A DNA stretch of 64,000 nucleotides. Source: Platycnemis pennipes (taxonomy: Eukaryota > Arthropoda > Insecta > Odonata > Platycnemididae). A model generated the notes under the pieces. That model was not told the origin of the DNA. It did not search any database and saw nothing but the letters and a program-made list of their open reading frames with translations. Position numbers and translations under genes: made by a program. Numbering within the stretch: the stretch's first letter is position 1; each line of letters opens with the position of its first letter. Where the stretch lies: positions 20,775,088 to 20,839,087 of the forward strand of contig OW121846.1 of the NCBI GenBank assembly GCA_933228895.1. Direction: 5' to 3'. Positions 24,025 through 34,719 of the stretch are shown here, in pieces.

Positions 24025-25659
24025 ATGGTGGCAGAATTCGTCGCCCGGCAAAGTGGATCGCCCATTAATGGTGAAACTCCTTTGGTGCAGCCACTGAATA
24101 GCACCATGCCGAGCAGCCAGAGTAACATGCCCAGTGGCCCATACGCCGACATGGGCGCGGCCACGCCGGCCGTCTCCCCGGCGCCCTCCCCCAACCCGGA
24201 CTCCAGTGACCACAGCGAAATGCTCTTCGCTGGAGAATCCAACTTCTCCGCCGATGGCTTCCAGGGCGGAAGCGCTCAGAGCAATTACGACCTGAACAAT
24301 CACCTCAAGAGAAAGGAGCTTTTCAGTCAGAGGAAGCAGAGAGAGTTCATCCCGGACAATAAGAAAGATGAAAGTTATTGGGACCGCAGGAGACGGAACA
24401 ACGAGGCGGCTAAGCGGTCACGGGAGAAGAGACGGTACAATGACATGATCCTGGAGCAGAGAGTGGTTGATCTGACCAAAGAGAACCACGTTCTCAAGGC
24501 CCAGTTGCAGGCTATCAAGGAAAAGTATGGAATCAATGGCGAGAATTTGATCAGCGTGGAGCAAGTGATGGCCACACTTCCTACCAGTGACCAGGTCCTC
24601 AGCATAACTAAGCGATCAAAAATAATCCCACCTGCAGTGATTGGCATGGGATGCCATCCTCCGGCACCCAGCAATGGGTCTGCACCGCTCCTTCCTCCCC
24701 CTTCGCCTTCAGTCCCTGTTCACAGGCCAGTGCTGGTCAACAACCCGGCAATGTACGCGTCTCCTCCTTGCCCATCACCCCCTCCGAGACCCCAGACAAT
24801 GCCTCCGGCCACGCCAAACCCCATCCCCACCCCAGTCATCCACGAGCCCATGAGCCTGGATCCTTCCAAATACAGCAACGAACTTAGTCCCAACCCTTAT
24901 AACGATGGCCCATCAATGGGTTATCCAGACCAGGAGGTGTACCCCTATCACCAGTACCCACCCCATCTGTTGCCACCCCTTGTCTCACCAGCCATGCACC
25001 ACCATCCCTCAGTATTCAGCGGCGTCCCGAGCAGCATGGGATCCCTGGCCACCTCAATCATACGGCCTCCTAGTCCTCCCATTATCAACATCGGCAGTCC
25101 AGCGGCCCCTCCCGAGTACGAGGAGAACAACAGCGTGCTCAACTTGAGTCGCAGCCGCACGGAATCGCCACAATCAGCTGTCACGCCCCACGAGCTGTCA
25201 AGCGGCGATGAAGGATCTCCGGCCATTTACACAGGGAGTAACCTTCCGCACAAACTGCGCCACAAGTCACATTTGGGAGACAAGGATGCGGCCTCCGCAC
25301 TCCTCTCCTTGCAGAACATCAAGCAGGAGCCTCGAGCCAGCCCACCCTGGGATACCGAGGGTAGCAGCGACGAACGAGACTCTGGGATTTCTCTGGGCTC
25401 TGAATGGCACGGTACCGGGCCTGGTGCGGTGTCTGGAAGGCCCGAGGCCGTGGCCAGAGACCCGGCCCGTAAGCGCACGAGACACTCTACGGAAGAATCG
25501 GAGAGGAGCCCCACTCCCCCACCCGAGAATCTGCAGTGTGAGAACTCACAGCTGAAGAACCAGTTGGCCCAACTGGCGTCGGAAGTGGCCAGCCTTAGGA
25601 ACATTCTGACAATGAAGAAGACGACAACCACCGTGGCGCCCTCCAATCAGGTCCCATGA
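24025..25659 (+). CDS. vri: Vrille, bZIP transcriptional repressor of the circadian clock
   Basis: VRI is a nuclear bZIP factor of the NFIL3/E4BP4 family. In Drosophila it is driven by CLK/CYC through E-boxes, binds D-box (V/P-box) sites and represses Clk in the second clock loop; it also acts in development. From the ATG at 24025 this frame gives 544 residues. The bZIP spans about 115-178: a basic region starting YWDRRRRNNEAAKRSREKRR (118-137, with the N-x2-AA-x2-SR signature at 125-133), then a zipper LEQRVVDLTKENHVLKAQL. The conserved vrille extension EKYGINGENLISVEQVMATL follows directly. The middle is rich in P and S. VLNLS (371-375), IKQE (432-435) and DSGISLGS (452-459) precede a C-terminal heptad coil (501-533). 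The start was chosen as the first ATG after the splice site, with A at -3 and G at +4; an upstream exon could add residues through the open D-V-L-R-Q-Q-I codons. The family call is firm, the N-terminus less so. Confidence 0.93.
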   Translation: MVAEFVARQSGSPINGETPLVQPLNSTMPSSQSNMPSGPYADMGAATPAVSPAPSPNPDSSDHSEMLFAGESNFSADGFQGGSAQSNYDLNNHLKRKELFSQRKQREFIPDNKKDESYWDRRRRNNEAAKRSREKRRYNDMILEQRVVDLTKENHVLKAQLQAIKEKYGINGENLISVEQVMATLPTSDQVLSITKRSKIIPPAVIGMGCHPPAPSNGSAPLLPPPSPSVPVHRPVLVNNPAMYASPPCPSPPPRPQTMPPATPNPIPTPVIHEPMSLDPSKYSNELSPNPYNDGPSMGYPDQEVYPYHQYPPHLLPPLVSPAMHHHPSVFSGVPSSMGSLATSIIRPPSPPIINIGSPAAPPEYEENNSVLNLSRSRTESPQSAVTPHELSSGDEGSPAIYTGSNLPHKLRHKSHLGDKDAASALLSLQNIKQEPRASPPWDTEGSSDERDSGISLGSEWHGTGPGAVSGRPEAVARDPARKRTRHSTEESERSPTPPPENLQCENSQLKNQLAQLASEVASLRNILTMKKTTTTVAPSNQVP

Positions 25660-26410
25660 ACTCGTGTTTTGTTTTCTTAAGTCTACTCTTTTCCGCGTAT
25701 GTATGCTTTATATCCACAGGAGTCCGAGATTCGGACTGCTGTTGTGCGCAGTTAAGTGTAAGCATGCAAATCTTTGGATCTTTGTGGACCTAACTGTATT
25801 GTATGTGATGCTTAATTAGAGAGAGCCTATGGACTGAAGACTTTCTCTATTTGCCCACCTTTTTCTCTTGCACAAGAACGAACTGAAAGACTGCGTAGTG
25901 TAAGAATGTCGCCGCAGGCCTGTTCGGCTGTGGATTTATGTTCCGTTGAATCGTCCATACCTCAAATGAACAATGAGTCTGGGCTGAAAGAATTTGTGTT
26001 TGTCTATTTATTGTGAATTACTTTTAAGACTGTTTTTAATAATTATAAACTTGTTAAAATGTCACCACCTATGTAATCATTAGTCTGATGGTAAATGTGA
26101 GTAGGACTTGATCCTTATTACCTTTATGATAAACCTTATGTCGATTATTATTCTCCTTTTCATATTAGAGGCGGTACTATAGATTCAGCAGCGGATTGTA
26201 CCGCTATTTCAACCATTGCTATCTGTGTTTGTCCTTTCACTATTCTTAAATTTTTACACTTTGATTCTCGCAAATTTTGATATTTTCAATTGTTAAGCCG
26301 GGCAGCGTCAAACAGCTCAATCATATAAAATGTATATACATTTTGTCAATGACAAAATTGTATGAAATTGTATGTTCAGTATATTTCAAATAAACTGAAT
26401 GTTTACTATA
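25660..26410 (+). other. vri: vri 3' untranslated region
   Basis: AT-rich sequence runs from the stop codon to just past the poly(A) signal. It contains AU-rich stretches such as tgtctatttattgtg near 26000, compatible with a short-lived rhythmic mRNA. No repeat interrupts it, unlike most of the window. The exact cleavage site cannot be read. Confidence 0.65.
26389..26394 (+). terminator. vri: Poly(A) signal AATAAA of vri
   Basis: A canonical AATAAA about 730 bp after the stop codon, followed by a T-rich and GT-containing stretch (actgaatgtttactatataa then taggtctgcctg). It is the first canonical hexamer I see after the stop codon and the likely 3' end of the vri transcript. Confidence 0.65.
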
Positions 26411-27997
26411 TAATAGGTCTGCCTGATCTTCATTTTCCAGAATCCCTTTAGTTTAAATGGTATATTTTCCCTGTACGGAACACTGCGTACAGGTAAACAA
26501 GTGGAAGAAGAAGTTGACAACTTTAGGATGCATGATGATAAACTTAGAGTTATGGTGTACCATAAGTACGATGTTCATCCCTCATGGGCTTGCATAAATT
26601 CTCTGAAACTAGAAATCTTTGCGTTCTGCTTTGAGAAGAAATGCTCAGCTACCTGATCTTAAAGGTTATTCTTTTCGTGCCAGCATTTGCAATGGCTAAA
26701 GCACACGTGCTTTGCTTACGAGATGGGTTTCATTTTCTTCCTTGAGGTCATCTGTTGTCGAGGGAACCTGTATTTGAAGGACATAGTTGGCTAAAGGCAA
26801 TCAAGGACAAGTTCATGCAGGTAATGGGATGAGGAGCCATTGTTCGGAATATTAGTCAGTAGTCAGGGCCACTCTGTGGGACTAACAAGGGGACGTAAAC
26901 ACTGGCAACTTAAAGAGAGCGAAACACTGGCGAGCAAAAGAGAGCGAAAGGAATATTTCTGGTAAGTTAACGTATGTGTCCACTGAGAGCGGAACCTGCT
27001 ATTCCCAAGAGGGTAAATCATTTCTATCTAAAAATCCTATTTCCTTGGACTTACCACCATTAAAAAGGGAACTGAATAATGTGGGCTAACGTGAAGTGTT
27101 CCGGAAAATATTTAGATGCATGTAAAGTTGTTTGTAAAATATTAATCGAGTTTTTTTTTACATTTTTGGTAATTATGTTTTCATGTATAAAAAGCAGAAC
27201 GTTTTGCAATGGCATCCTTGCCCCCTCACTGCGCCATATGCTCTTTAAGACTTAGATTAAGAGAGATGAAATCTGCCTGCATACACCATACTCAAATGTG
27301 CATGCAATATTTTCAGTTCCTTTCCTTGGCTCACTTGCGTTTCCGGCAGTATTTCCATGCTTCTTAAAGCGCACTGCGATTTCAATTAGGGTGCTTGGAG
27401 AAGCTGCACTCGGATTTGATCGAGGAAATAATTATCACTATTTTCCGTGTCCAAATGCCTTTTTCCTTGAGCCACCCCGCCTCTTGGCGGAAATAATATG
27501 CAGGGAGAATTTATTCATCGATAGTCTGGTTTGGCACTCGCGCGGGTAGTTTTCTTTTTTCTGTTGAGGATGTTGGCAATCAATCAAGGTTTAAAACCCT
27601 CTGACGAGAAACAAGCATACATTGGAGGTTATCTTCTCCGGAGGAGTGTATTACAGCTTCAGGGAAATCAAGGTGTCAAACCATTTTTCTCTCTCATGGA
27701 TTAAGTGTATCGGAGGTCTGAAGATGTCCCAGAAAGAAAATGGTCAACTAAAAAGAGAAAAAAATGGCATTTTGGGCATTATTTATTTTACATCACTTTA
27801 TACGCACAATGAAGTGCGACAAGGTAACTAATGGCAGGTAGAACTTAGCCTTAAAAATTGCGTAGCTCTTTATTTTTGGAAGAGGAATAATTCGATAGAA
27901 TGATCTTATAGCATCGGTAACACCACAATTATAAGCGTTGAAAACATAAGTGTTAGCTGTAACAATCACTAAAGATCTTTCGTAGGGAAGACACATC
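26411..27997. other. Unassigned DNA downstream of vri
   Basis: No gene or transposon is recognisable. A short imperfect direct repeat (acactggc plus aaagagagcgaaa) lies at about 26898-26950. Confidence 0.35.
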
Positions 27998-28873
27998 CGG
28001 GAAATATGCGGCAGAGCGAAGAGAAAGCTAGGATTTATTAAAATAGTACTTGGGAAATGTGATGAGAAGATAAAAGAGCGATGTTACTTATCACTAATAG
28101 GTCCCACCTAAAATACCTATGCATGGGATCCGAATGAAATAGATTTGATCAGAGAGGTAGACAATGTGCGGCGTAGAGCAGCTAGGTTTGTTAAAATGTG
28201 TTACGATAGGTTTAGTAGTGTATCAGAATTAATAGAAGAATGAGGTGGGGAATCATTATCAGATCGTAGGTTAAAATACAGATTGAAATTACAGAAATTC
28301 AGAACGGATAGCTTTACTGAAGGAGTTAAATATACATTAAAAACATCAGCGTATTAGGGAACCCCCGTACTACAAAACATAATAAGCAGCATACCAACGG
28401 GATAGGTAGGCGAAATATTCTAGAGTGTCTGTATTGTGTACTGTAGCGCATGATTTGAGGATCCATTCCTTTCGGGATTTCTTCCGCGTGTGTCCATTCT
28501 CGGGTGACAACAGTTTCGCCAACGTTGCATTTCGCGTCGTCAGGTTTTCAGGTCTGTAGAAAGTTCTTCCTGTCCGAAACTGTTGTCACCCCAGAATGGA
28601 CACACGCGGAAGAAATCCCGAAAGGAATGGATCCTCAAACCAGACACTCCGCGGAAGCCTCAATGAGGAATGTAGCGCATGATACTTGTATTAACAAACA
28701 ATCCCTGTATTACTATGTAGATACGAACCATGTAGCTGCATGTGACCCATAGTATTAGCATGTTTCCATGTAGCACCCTAGTTTCATGTCAATAGTGCAT
28801 GTTTTGGTGATCTTCACCCCCTGCCACATACCCTCACTGTATCTGGCAGAGTAACACGTAGATGTAGATGAGT
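27998..28873 (+). mobile_element. Decayed LINE copy interrupted by a fold-back insertion
   Basis: The copy starts in RT C-terminal sequence (KRKLGFIKIVLGKCDEKIKE, about 28015-28080). It continues with WDPNEIDLIREVDNVRRRAA and RFVKMCYDRF and reaches ESLSDRRLKYRLKLQKF near 28250-28295. In-frame stops and small indels disable it. The 3' untranslated part is split by the 216-bp insertion at 28455-28670, and the tail resumes to the hairpin and tagatgtagatg at about 28795-28873. Its subfamily matches 4048-4556 and 43912-44386. Confidence 0.8.
28455..28670. mobile_element. 216-bp fold-back element with 13-bp target duplication
   Basis: Two 65-bp arms, 28454-28518 and 28575-28639, are inverted repeats with a single mismatch (cattctcggg against cattctgggg). 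The loop is 56 bp. The whole insert is bounded by the direct repeat tgtagcgcatgat at 28442-28454 and 28671-28683. Removing insert plus one repeat restores a continuous LINE 3' region. No coding capacity is present. A 13-bp duplication suits target-primed (LINE-type) integration better than cut-and-paste, which usually gives 2-10 bp. Confidence 0.85.
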
Positions 28874-28984
28874 TGACTGACGGGATGGAATCAATACATG
28901 GGGTGCTAAATAGCCCGGCGGAAGAAACACTGCGAACCGATTGGGTGGGAGAAATACGATTAAGTTTTAGGATGCTACGACTTC

Positions 28985-29690
28985 TACGCCTTTGTCTATG
29001 TCTACGTAATACCCTGTGAGCCACCGAGAATGTGTGGCAATGGGTGAAGATCACCAAATATGCACTACTTACATACAACTATGAGATGCATTGCCACTAC
29101 TTCATGGATATATGTTAGATATAAGGATCACGTGCAACTAGATGGTTAGTAACTACACGTTAATGAATTGATTGCTGGTTAGAAAATATTTTCCTTGATA
29201 CACTTATCGGTATTTTCTTATCATGCATGTGTCAGTAATGCTAAAACATGCATCATGCACTAAACACTACACTTACAAATTTTTACCTGCCAACCCTCAG
29301 CTATTTTGCCTATTGTGCTCTCTTATGGTACGCGGAAAAAAGACACTTTGAATCTATAGGTACGGCAATCTATCTCTCTAATCCTGTTAATCTCATCAAA
29401 CCTAGCATAATACGCTGGGGCTCTTAATGTATATCTTACGTCATCTGTAAACAAATCAGATTCGAATTTACTTAAAAGTTTCAACCTGAATTTCAACCTG
29501 CGTTCCGATATTAATTCCCAATCTTGTTCTTCTATAAAACTTGTTACACTAATACAATTAAAATATCGTCCTTTAACAAATCCAGATGATCTCCTTTGCA
29601 CTTTGTACTTTTTGATATCTTTATCACACATTCCTCTAACGGATCCCATATACTAGCTGCATAATTTTGCGACCATCTTCTAAGGTTATA
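28985..29690 (-). mobile_element. LINE 3' fragment with RT C-terminal extension
   Basis: On the minus strand the frames 29544-29909 and 29323-29649 carry QNYAASIWDPLEECVIKISK, then VQRRSSGFVKGRYFN, SVTSFIEEQDWELISERRLK and YYARFDEINRIREI. A frameshift separates the two parts. The 3' untranslated part and tail run down to about 28990 (tctatgtctacgtaatacc and hairpin). It lies head to head with the tail of the copy ending at 28873. The sequence is a more diverged subfamily than 16607-17258. Confidence 0.8.
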
Positions 29691-29699
29691 TTTCACTAT

Positions 29700-30845
29700 C
29701 CAACCTAAATTAGTAACAATTCTAAAGATTAATCCAAAGATTAACACACAATACCTGCTCAGTGTAGAATTCAAACCAACGACTTTCCATTCGCCATGCC
29801 GGTGTGTCATCGACCTGACGACCACATCTGACTTCGGCGGTTTCTTTATTTGCCGGTCATAATTGTTAATATATTTACAATGGAGAATGGTGGTCATTAC
29901 GAGGGACATAATTCTCGGGCTTCGACTGAGTTTTCATCAAGTATAAATTCTTAGCAGATTTGGGGCGGGATTATGAATTCCCCTTTCACGTTGTCGTGGT
30001 AGAAAGACACGCACTCCTCTGGGAGCACAATTATTGGAGTATCCCTCATAACCATCCGCCCCTCATTCAATCATTGGAGATTATTCTTTACGTAAGAGTA
30101 AAAGAAACAACAGCACCCCACCATCGAAGGGCATTCATAGGAAACGCTGCTTCAAATTGTTGAGTATGAAAAGTGCATATTCGCTAATTTAAGCTCAATT
30201 AAAATAAGTGATTTCGAGAATTTGGACGCTACTGATATCCGTACCCAGGTCAAAGAATCACTTTTTTGAGCTATTTATGTTGTTTTTCAATTTCTAAGCG
30301 AAATTTAATAGAGAACAGCCGTTTTCCTTCCAAAGCTATCGAGAATACTCCAAAATGTTTAAAGACAGGAATCCACTTTTTCTGAACTATTGCCTCATTT
30401 TCCCCTCTGTTCTTGCGTTGTAATCCTTAGTAATTCACATGCTATAATTCATTGCTGCTAAGAGCGTAATGAATTCAACTTTTTTGGATCAATATATATT
30501 TGTATGGTTGGAATGAGGCTGGTCGGCGGCTATTTGTCGCGGCAAATTCACACGGCCTGCTAAGCAAGAAAGTCCCTTTAAACCCGAGTGAACATAAAAT
30601 TTTGGTCGACAATAAGCACGTTTATTGCTCGGCCACGCTAATGCTGCCCGAAGCGATCGGCCCTTTTAACTGGCACTGCCGTGCCGTTCGAGCTGCATTA
30701 TCTCTTTCAGTGGTTCGCCCTCAGTGTTTTGGCGCAGGTGTTCTGAGAAATGACAACCCTGCGAATCTCCTCAGTCCCTCGGCGTCGGTTGAGGCGTCCT
30801 GAAACGTAGGTCTTCCGTTGGGAGTCGGCTGCCGAGCTCCGGGCG
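29700..30845. other. Unassigned DNA
   Basis: No gene recognised. A D-box-like TTACGTAA lies at 30088-30095 and is probably chance. The frame at 30500-30802 has no family motif. Confidence 0.35.
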
Positions 30846-30850
30846 AGACG

Positions 30851-30945
30851 GTACATCTACATGAACACGATACCCTGCAAGCCACTGCGAGGGTGTGCGG
30901 CAGGAGGTGAAGATCACCAAGCATGCACTATTGGCATGAAGTAGT
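30851..30945 (-). mobile_element. Solo LINE 3' tail
   Basis: Only the end of the LINE is present, read on the minus strand: gtgcatgcttggtgatcttc, the hairpin closing in gtggcttgcaggg, then the TGTAGA-type end. No RT sequence is attached. Confidence 0.75.
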
Positions 30946-31850
30946 GCGGGAGTGATGGGGAAGCCACGACTGACTTCGTGAGGTAAGTACCATTGTTCAC
31001 TTAATTATTTACGTTTATCGTCATTCTTTAACTGCCTTTTTAATTAAAATTGGAGTACAATGACCCGTCTACAATTCATAGGCAAAGAAACGACTTCAGC
31101 ATTGCCAATGATAATGGTTTCCCTGATTCATACGTATTTCAATCCCGAAGACACATTAAATTGAAAACATGTAGTCAACCAACATCTGCTATCATGTTAT
31201 GCTAGTGTTTATTCTGACATCCCTGCTCGGTATGTAGACTTGGACCTTGGTCCCTCAGAATTTAACCAATCTGGTTGACATATAATGTTTCCTACCACAA
31301 ATCAATCAATGGATGAGTCGTATTTTTGCAGAAAAGATCGTACTTTTGCTGGAAAAATTATTCCTCCGTCATTCTCGGCCACGCAGGTTCGTACTTTACA
31401 TAACCTCTCCACTCATAGGTATAATGACAGGGTCGTTTAAGGTTTCCAATGTCATGGGTTCAAGATGCTAAAGCCACCAGTGGGGCTTCAGAAAGAGTAA
31501 CTGTCTCCCTCTACTCCCCTCCTCCCCGTAATGCTAGGGTCTGGCATGCATGCTTTTGTCTTAGTTTGAGCCGAGCGAAGAAGGTCTTCTCGCCAGTCAA
31601 ATCGGGCCAGTCAAGAACCGATGGCCGAGTGAACGGGGGCACGACAACGCTACGGCTGAAGGCGTACAGGCATCGATTGTATCGGTTATTTGGGGAAGGA
31701 GACCGACTACTGAGGCAATTTGTGCCAGACATGGTTGCTGGGCAACTGGTTATAGGTAGGAGTTTACAGGGGCCGGGGGAAGGGGTGCAGAGAAACCCGC
31801 GTTTCTCTCCAGCCCTTCGGCGAATAGATAATAAAGATGAATAAATAGCC
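30946..31850. other. Unassigned DNA
   Basis: No gene recognised. The longest frame (31449-31844, +) is arginine- and glycine-rich without a known motif and runs up to the transposon boundary. Confidence 0.35.
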
Positions 31851-31852
31851 TA

Positions 31853-32460
31853 CTGTCGTGGGAAAAAGTCATGACACTCGAGTTTACAAGTCAATGACAG
31901 TTGTACGCGTTGTCCCACATGAAAACAAGTTATATCAAAATTTAGCAAATTTAATTCTCCGTTTAACTATGGAAAGTGAAAATTTTTATTTTAACTTGTT
32001 AAAAGTTTATTGTCTGCGAAACAAAAAAGTGCCGGTTTTTTCACCGTTTTAAACGGAATGCTCACTTTAAAAATTCATAACTTTAAAAGTATTCATTGGA
32101 TCGTAACCAAACTTTAATACGTCATAGGGGAACCTGTTTTTAAGGTATGTACAAAGTTTAAGATAATCGAAGTTGAAATAAAATTGTTCTTGTAAATTTT
32201 GTGAAACAACTTTTTCTCAGTACTGCGTGGTCATATCGATACGAATCTTGTCCTGTCATGGAGCTTATGGTAATACAAGGCTAATCGGTTCTCGATATTT
32301 AGAATTTATGTAGTTGTTTATTTTATGTGCGCTTACATTTAATTCGGTGTTTCCAACAACGAGAGGAATGGAGCGAGCGAGAGGAGACGGGCGCATGGCC
32401 ATGGAATTCCGTGCGACGTTGCCGCGTTCGGCACCATCCCCGCGCTCCATGTGTAGAATC
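31853..32460 (+). repeat. Left terminal inverted repeat of the Tc1-like element
   Basis: It pairs with 33551-34159 across its whole length, from ctgtcgtgggaaaaagtcat to gcgctccatgtgtagaatc. Differences are few (for example cgttgtcccacat against cgtagtccgacat in the arm opposite). Frames inside it are mirrored in the other arm and are not genes. Confidence 0.9.
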
Positions 32461-32486
32461 AATACATTTTTAAGCTTTTGTTAAGT

Positions 32487-33190
32487 TTAAGTTTTGTTAA
32501 GGTTAAGCTCACAATGAGCAACTGGCATCCAGACGAGTTCGACGTCAGGACGAACACGCTTGACGATCTGCTCCAACTTCTTTTCAGGTGTTTTGAAGTA
32601 TGCCCTGGCGTGAACAATTAGCTCTGCTTTGGTGATGGCTTCATACCTTAGGATACCGTCAGGGAGAGAAATACCTCTGGATGTTAGCCACGTTATAATT
32701 TGATCCTTCCTATAAGACATTGATGGGTTTTCAGTCTCAGGATCCACCATTCTATGGTATGGTGCCTGATCGATGACAATTGCTGACTTTTCAGGTAAAA
32801 CTGTTAACACTCTTTCAAACCATTCTTGATAATGTGAAGAGTTCATTTCATGGTGATAGTCACCGGTATTTTTCTTCCCAATGAAACAAAGTTCTCCTCA
32901 AGGCAAACATCCGTCCACACTGCCGATATGGAGGATTATCACACGTTTTCTTGCTCCTGACGGTGTCTTAAAACCTCCCCACCACCCGTAAATCTGCTGA
33001 ATGTATACTCTATATCGGTCATAGTTATCAAAGCTGTTGTTGAGTCCATCTATAACATTTTCTTGCCATCCGTATTTCATTGTGTGATTCTGACCGCACC
33101 AAGTTTCATCGGTTAAAAAAATCATGTATCCAACGGCACGCAGTTCATTAAGGGTCCTTAAATATGTATGACGTGAAGCAGCGCTAATTT
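32487..33190 (-). pseudogene. Tc1/mariner-like transposase (DDE), one premature stop and no clear N-terminus
   Basis: The readable frame runs from about 33190 down to 32487. Landmarks are RHTYLRTLNELRAVGY, the first catalytic Asp in LTDETW (33108-33110), GGFKTPSGARKRVIILH, a TGA stop at 32898-32900, the second Asp in VIDQAPYH (32769-32771), and the final acidic residue in HCELN (32508-32510). The two parts are in the same frame, so one nonsense codon is the main lesion. The second Asp and the Glu are 86 residues apart, much longer than DD34E Tc1 and closer to the DD82E (Sailor-like) pattern. The N-terminal DNA-binding domain is not recognisable upstream. The product would be inactive; the remaining pieces fit the DDE_3 endonuclease family. 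Confidence 0.8.
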
Positions 33191-33550
33191 TGATCGCATA
33201 ATATTGCGAATGAATTTCATGCGAGGAGATTTCCGTATTACACGACGCATGAACTTCATGCGCATGATTTCATTTGCATGATCATTCGCCGAGTAAAACG
33301 GCCTTCATATCCAACTCCTCTGACTCCATAAAGGTTGGAAAGAACAATCCGCTTTTCGGCCGCTGTTCCTCCATCCAACTGGGGTGGAGGGGGGTGTTAT
33401 CTCCGAGGGGTAACCTGACACTGCTGTGGGAACCCACACGATCGCTCAGAGACAGAACCGATGTGGCGTTTTGTAAACAAGAGGGGTGGAACGCCTTAGA
33501 GCAGGAGTGGGGGTAGGCCGCCAAAGGAAGAAATCTTTGCTAGGAACTAG

Positions 33551-34159
33551 GATTTTACACATGGAGCGCGGGGATGGTGCTGAACGCGGCAACGTCGCAC
33601 AGAATTCCATGGCCATGCGCCCGTCTCCTCTCGCTCGCTCCATTCCTCTCGTTGTTGGAAACACCGAATTAAATGTAAGCGCACATAAAATAAACAACTA
33701 CATAAATTCTAAATATCGAGAACCGATTAGCCTTGTATTACCATAAGCTCCATGACAGGACAAGATTCGTATCGATATGACCACGCAGTACTGAGAAAAA
33801 GTTGTTTCACAAAATTTACAAGAACAATTTTATTTCAACTTCGATTATCTTAAACTTTGTACATACCTTAAAAACAGGTTCCCCTATGACGTATTAAAGT
33901 TTGGTTACGATCCAATGAATACTTTTAAAGTTATGAATTTTTAAAGTGAGCTTTCCGTTCAAAACGGTGAAAAAACCGGCACTTTTTTCGTTTCGCAGAC
34001 AATAAACTTTTAACGAGTTAAAATAAAAATTTTCACTTTCCATAGTTAAACGCAGAATTAAATTTGCTAAATTTTGATATAACTTGTTTTCATGTCGGAC
34101 TACGCGTACAACTGTCATTGACTTGTAAACTCGAGTGTCATGACTTTTTTCCACGACAG
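33551..34159 (-). repeat. Right terminal inverted repeat of the Tc1-like element
   Basis: It is the reverse complement of 31853-32460 and runs from gattttacacatggagcgcg to tttttccacgacag. The TA at 34160-34161 marks the outer edge. Confidence 0.9.
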
Positions 34160-34374
34160 TAGGTGGGGGATTGAAGCGCTAGTCTCTCCACTTCCAAGAA
34201 ACCTCATGTTTGGAGATCGCCCCCCGAGCTCACTATGCGATACCCTGGACTCGCCTTGAATGCGAAAAAGGAAAAAATGGACCCGCCCGGCCCGAGATAG
34301 TATGACAATATAGGGGTTTAGCTGTGTAGCCCGTCAGAACTTTTCCCCCCTGGCTACCATAGGTGAATCCCTTC

Positions 34375-34500
34375 AATTATGAACGAGGCAATTTAATGAC
34401 GTGTCTCACATTTAATGACATTTTATGTTCTTTTCATGTCTCATATTTAATGACATAATTTAGTGACACTTCATTATGAACGAGTCAGTTTAATGAAGCG
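34375..34500 (+). repeat. Short imperfect repeats of a TTTAATGA motif
   Basis: The phrase tatgaacgag(g/t)ca(a/g)tttaatga occurs at about 34378 and 34476, with more tttaatgac copies between. It looks like local duplication. No gene or element is attached. Confidence 0.55.
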
Positions 34501-34719
34501 TAATGAGATATACACAATACCGTGTCATTGATTTGCTGCCGGCGATGCTCAACTAAAAATCGTAGAAGCTAAATTTGAAGCATCACAAGATATTTTTACT
34601 TAATGAATATGCTGACTGACCTTAGATCAAACATTAAGCTTAGAATACTTGAAGTAAGAGATTTTATTGAAGCGCTTTAGATTCCTAGCCTTATCAAAAT
34701 TTATTTTTACTCCCTGAGA

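Larger units (their letters stand above)
31853..34159 (-). mobile_element. Complete Tc1/mariner-superfamily element with long terminal inverted repeats
   Basis: The element is 2,307 bp, starts CTGTCGTGG and ends CCACGACAG. It is flanked on both sides by TA (31851-31852 and 34160-34161), the target duplication of the IS630/Tc1/mariner superfamily. Terminal inverted repeats of about 608 bp (31853-32460 and 33551-34159) are highly similar. The single internal gene is a transposase on the minus strand with one in-frame stop. Long repeats of this size are unusual for classic mariners but occur in some Tc1-like groups. The near identity of the arms suggests a fairly recent insertion or gene conversion. 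Confidence 0.9.

Noticed and set aside
31449..31844. 131-codon frame before the Tc1-like element
   Set aside because: No motif; antisense frame also open; moderate GC explains it.
31858..32052. Frame repeated at 33894-34154 on the other strand
   Set aside because: It is a by-product of the terminal inverted repeats, not a gene pair.
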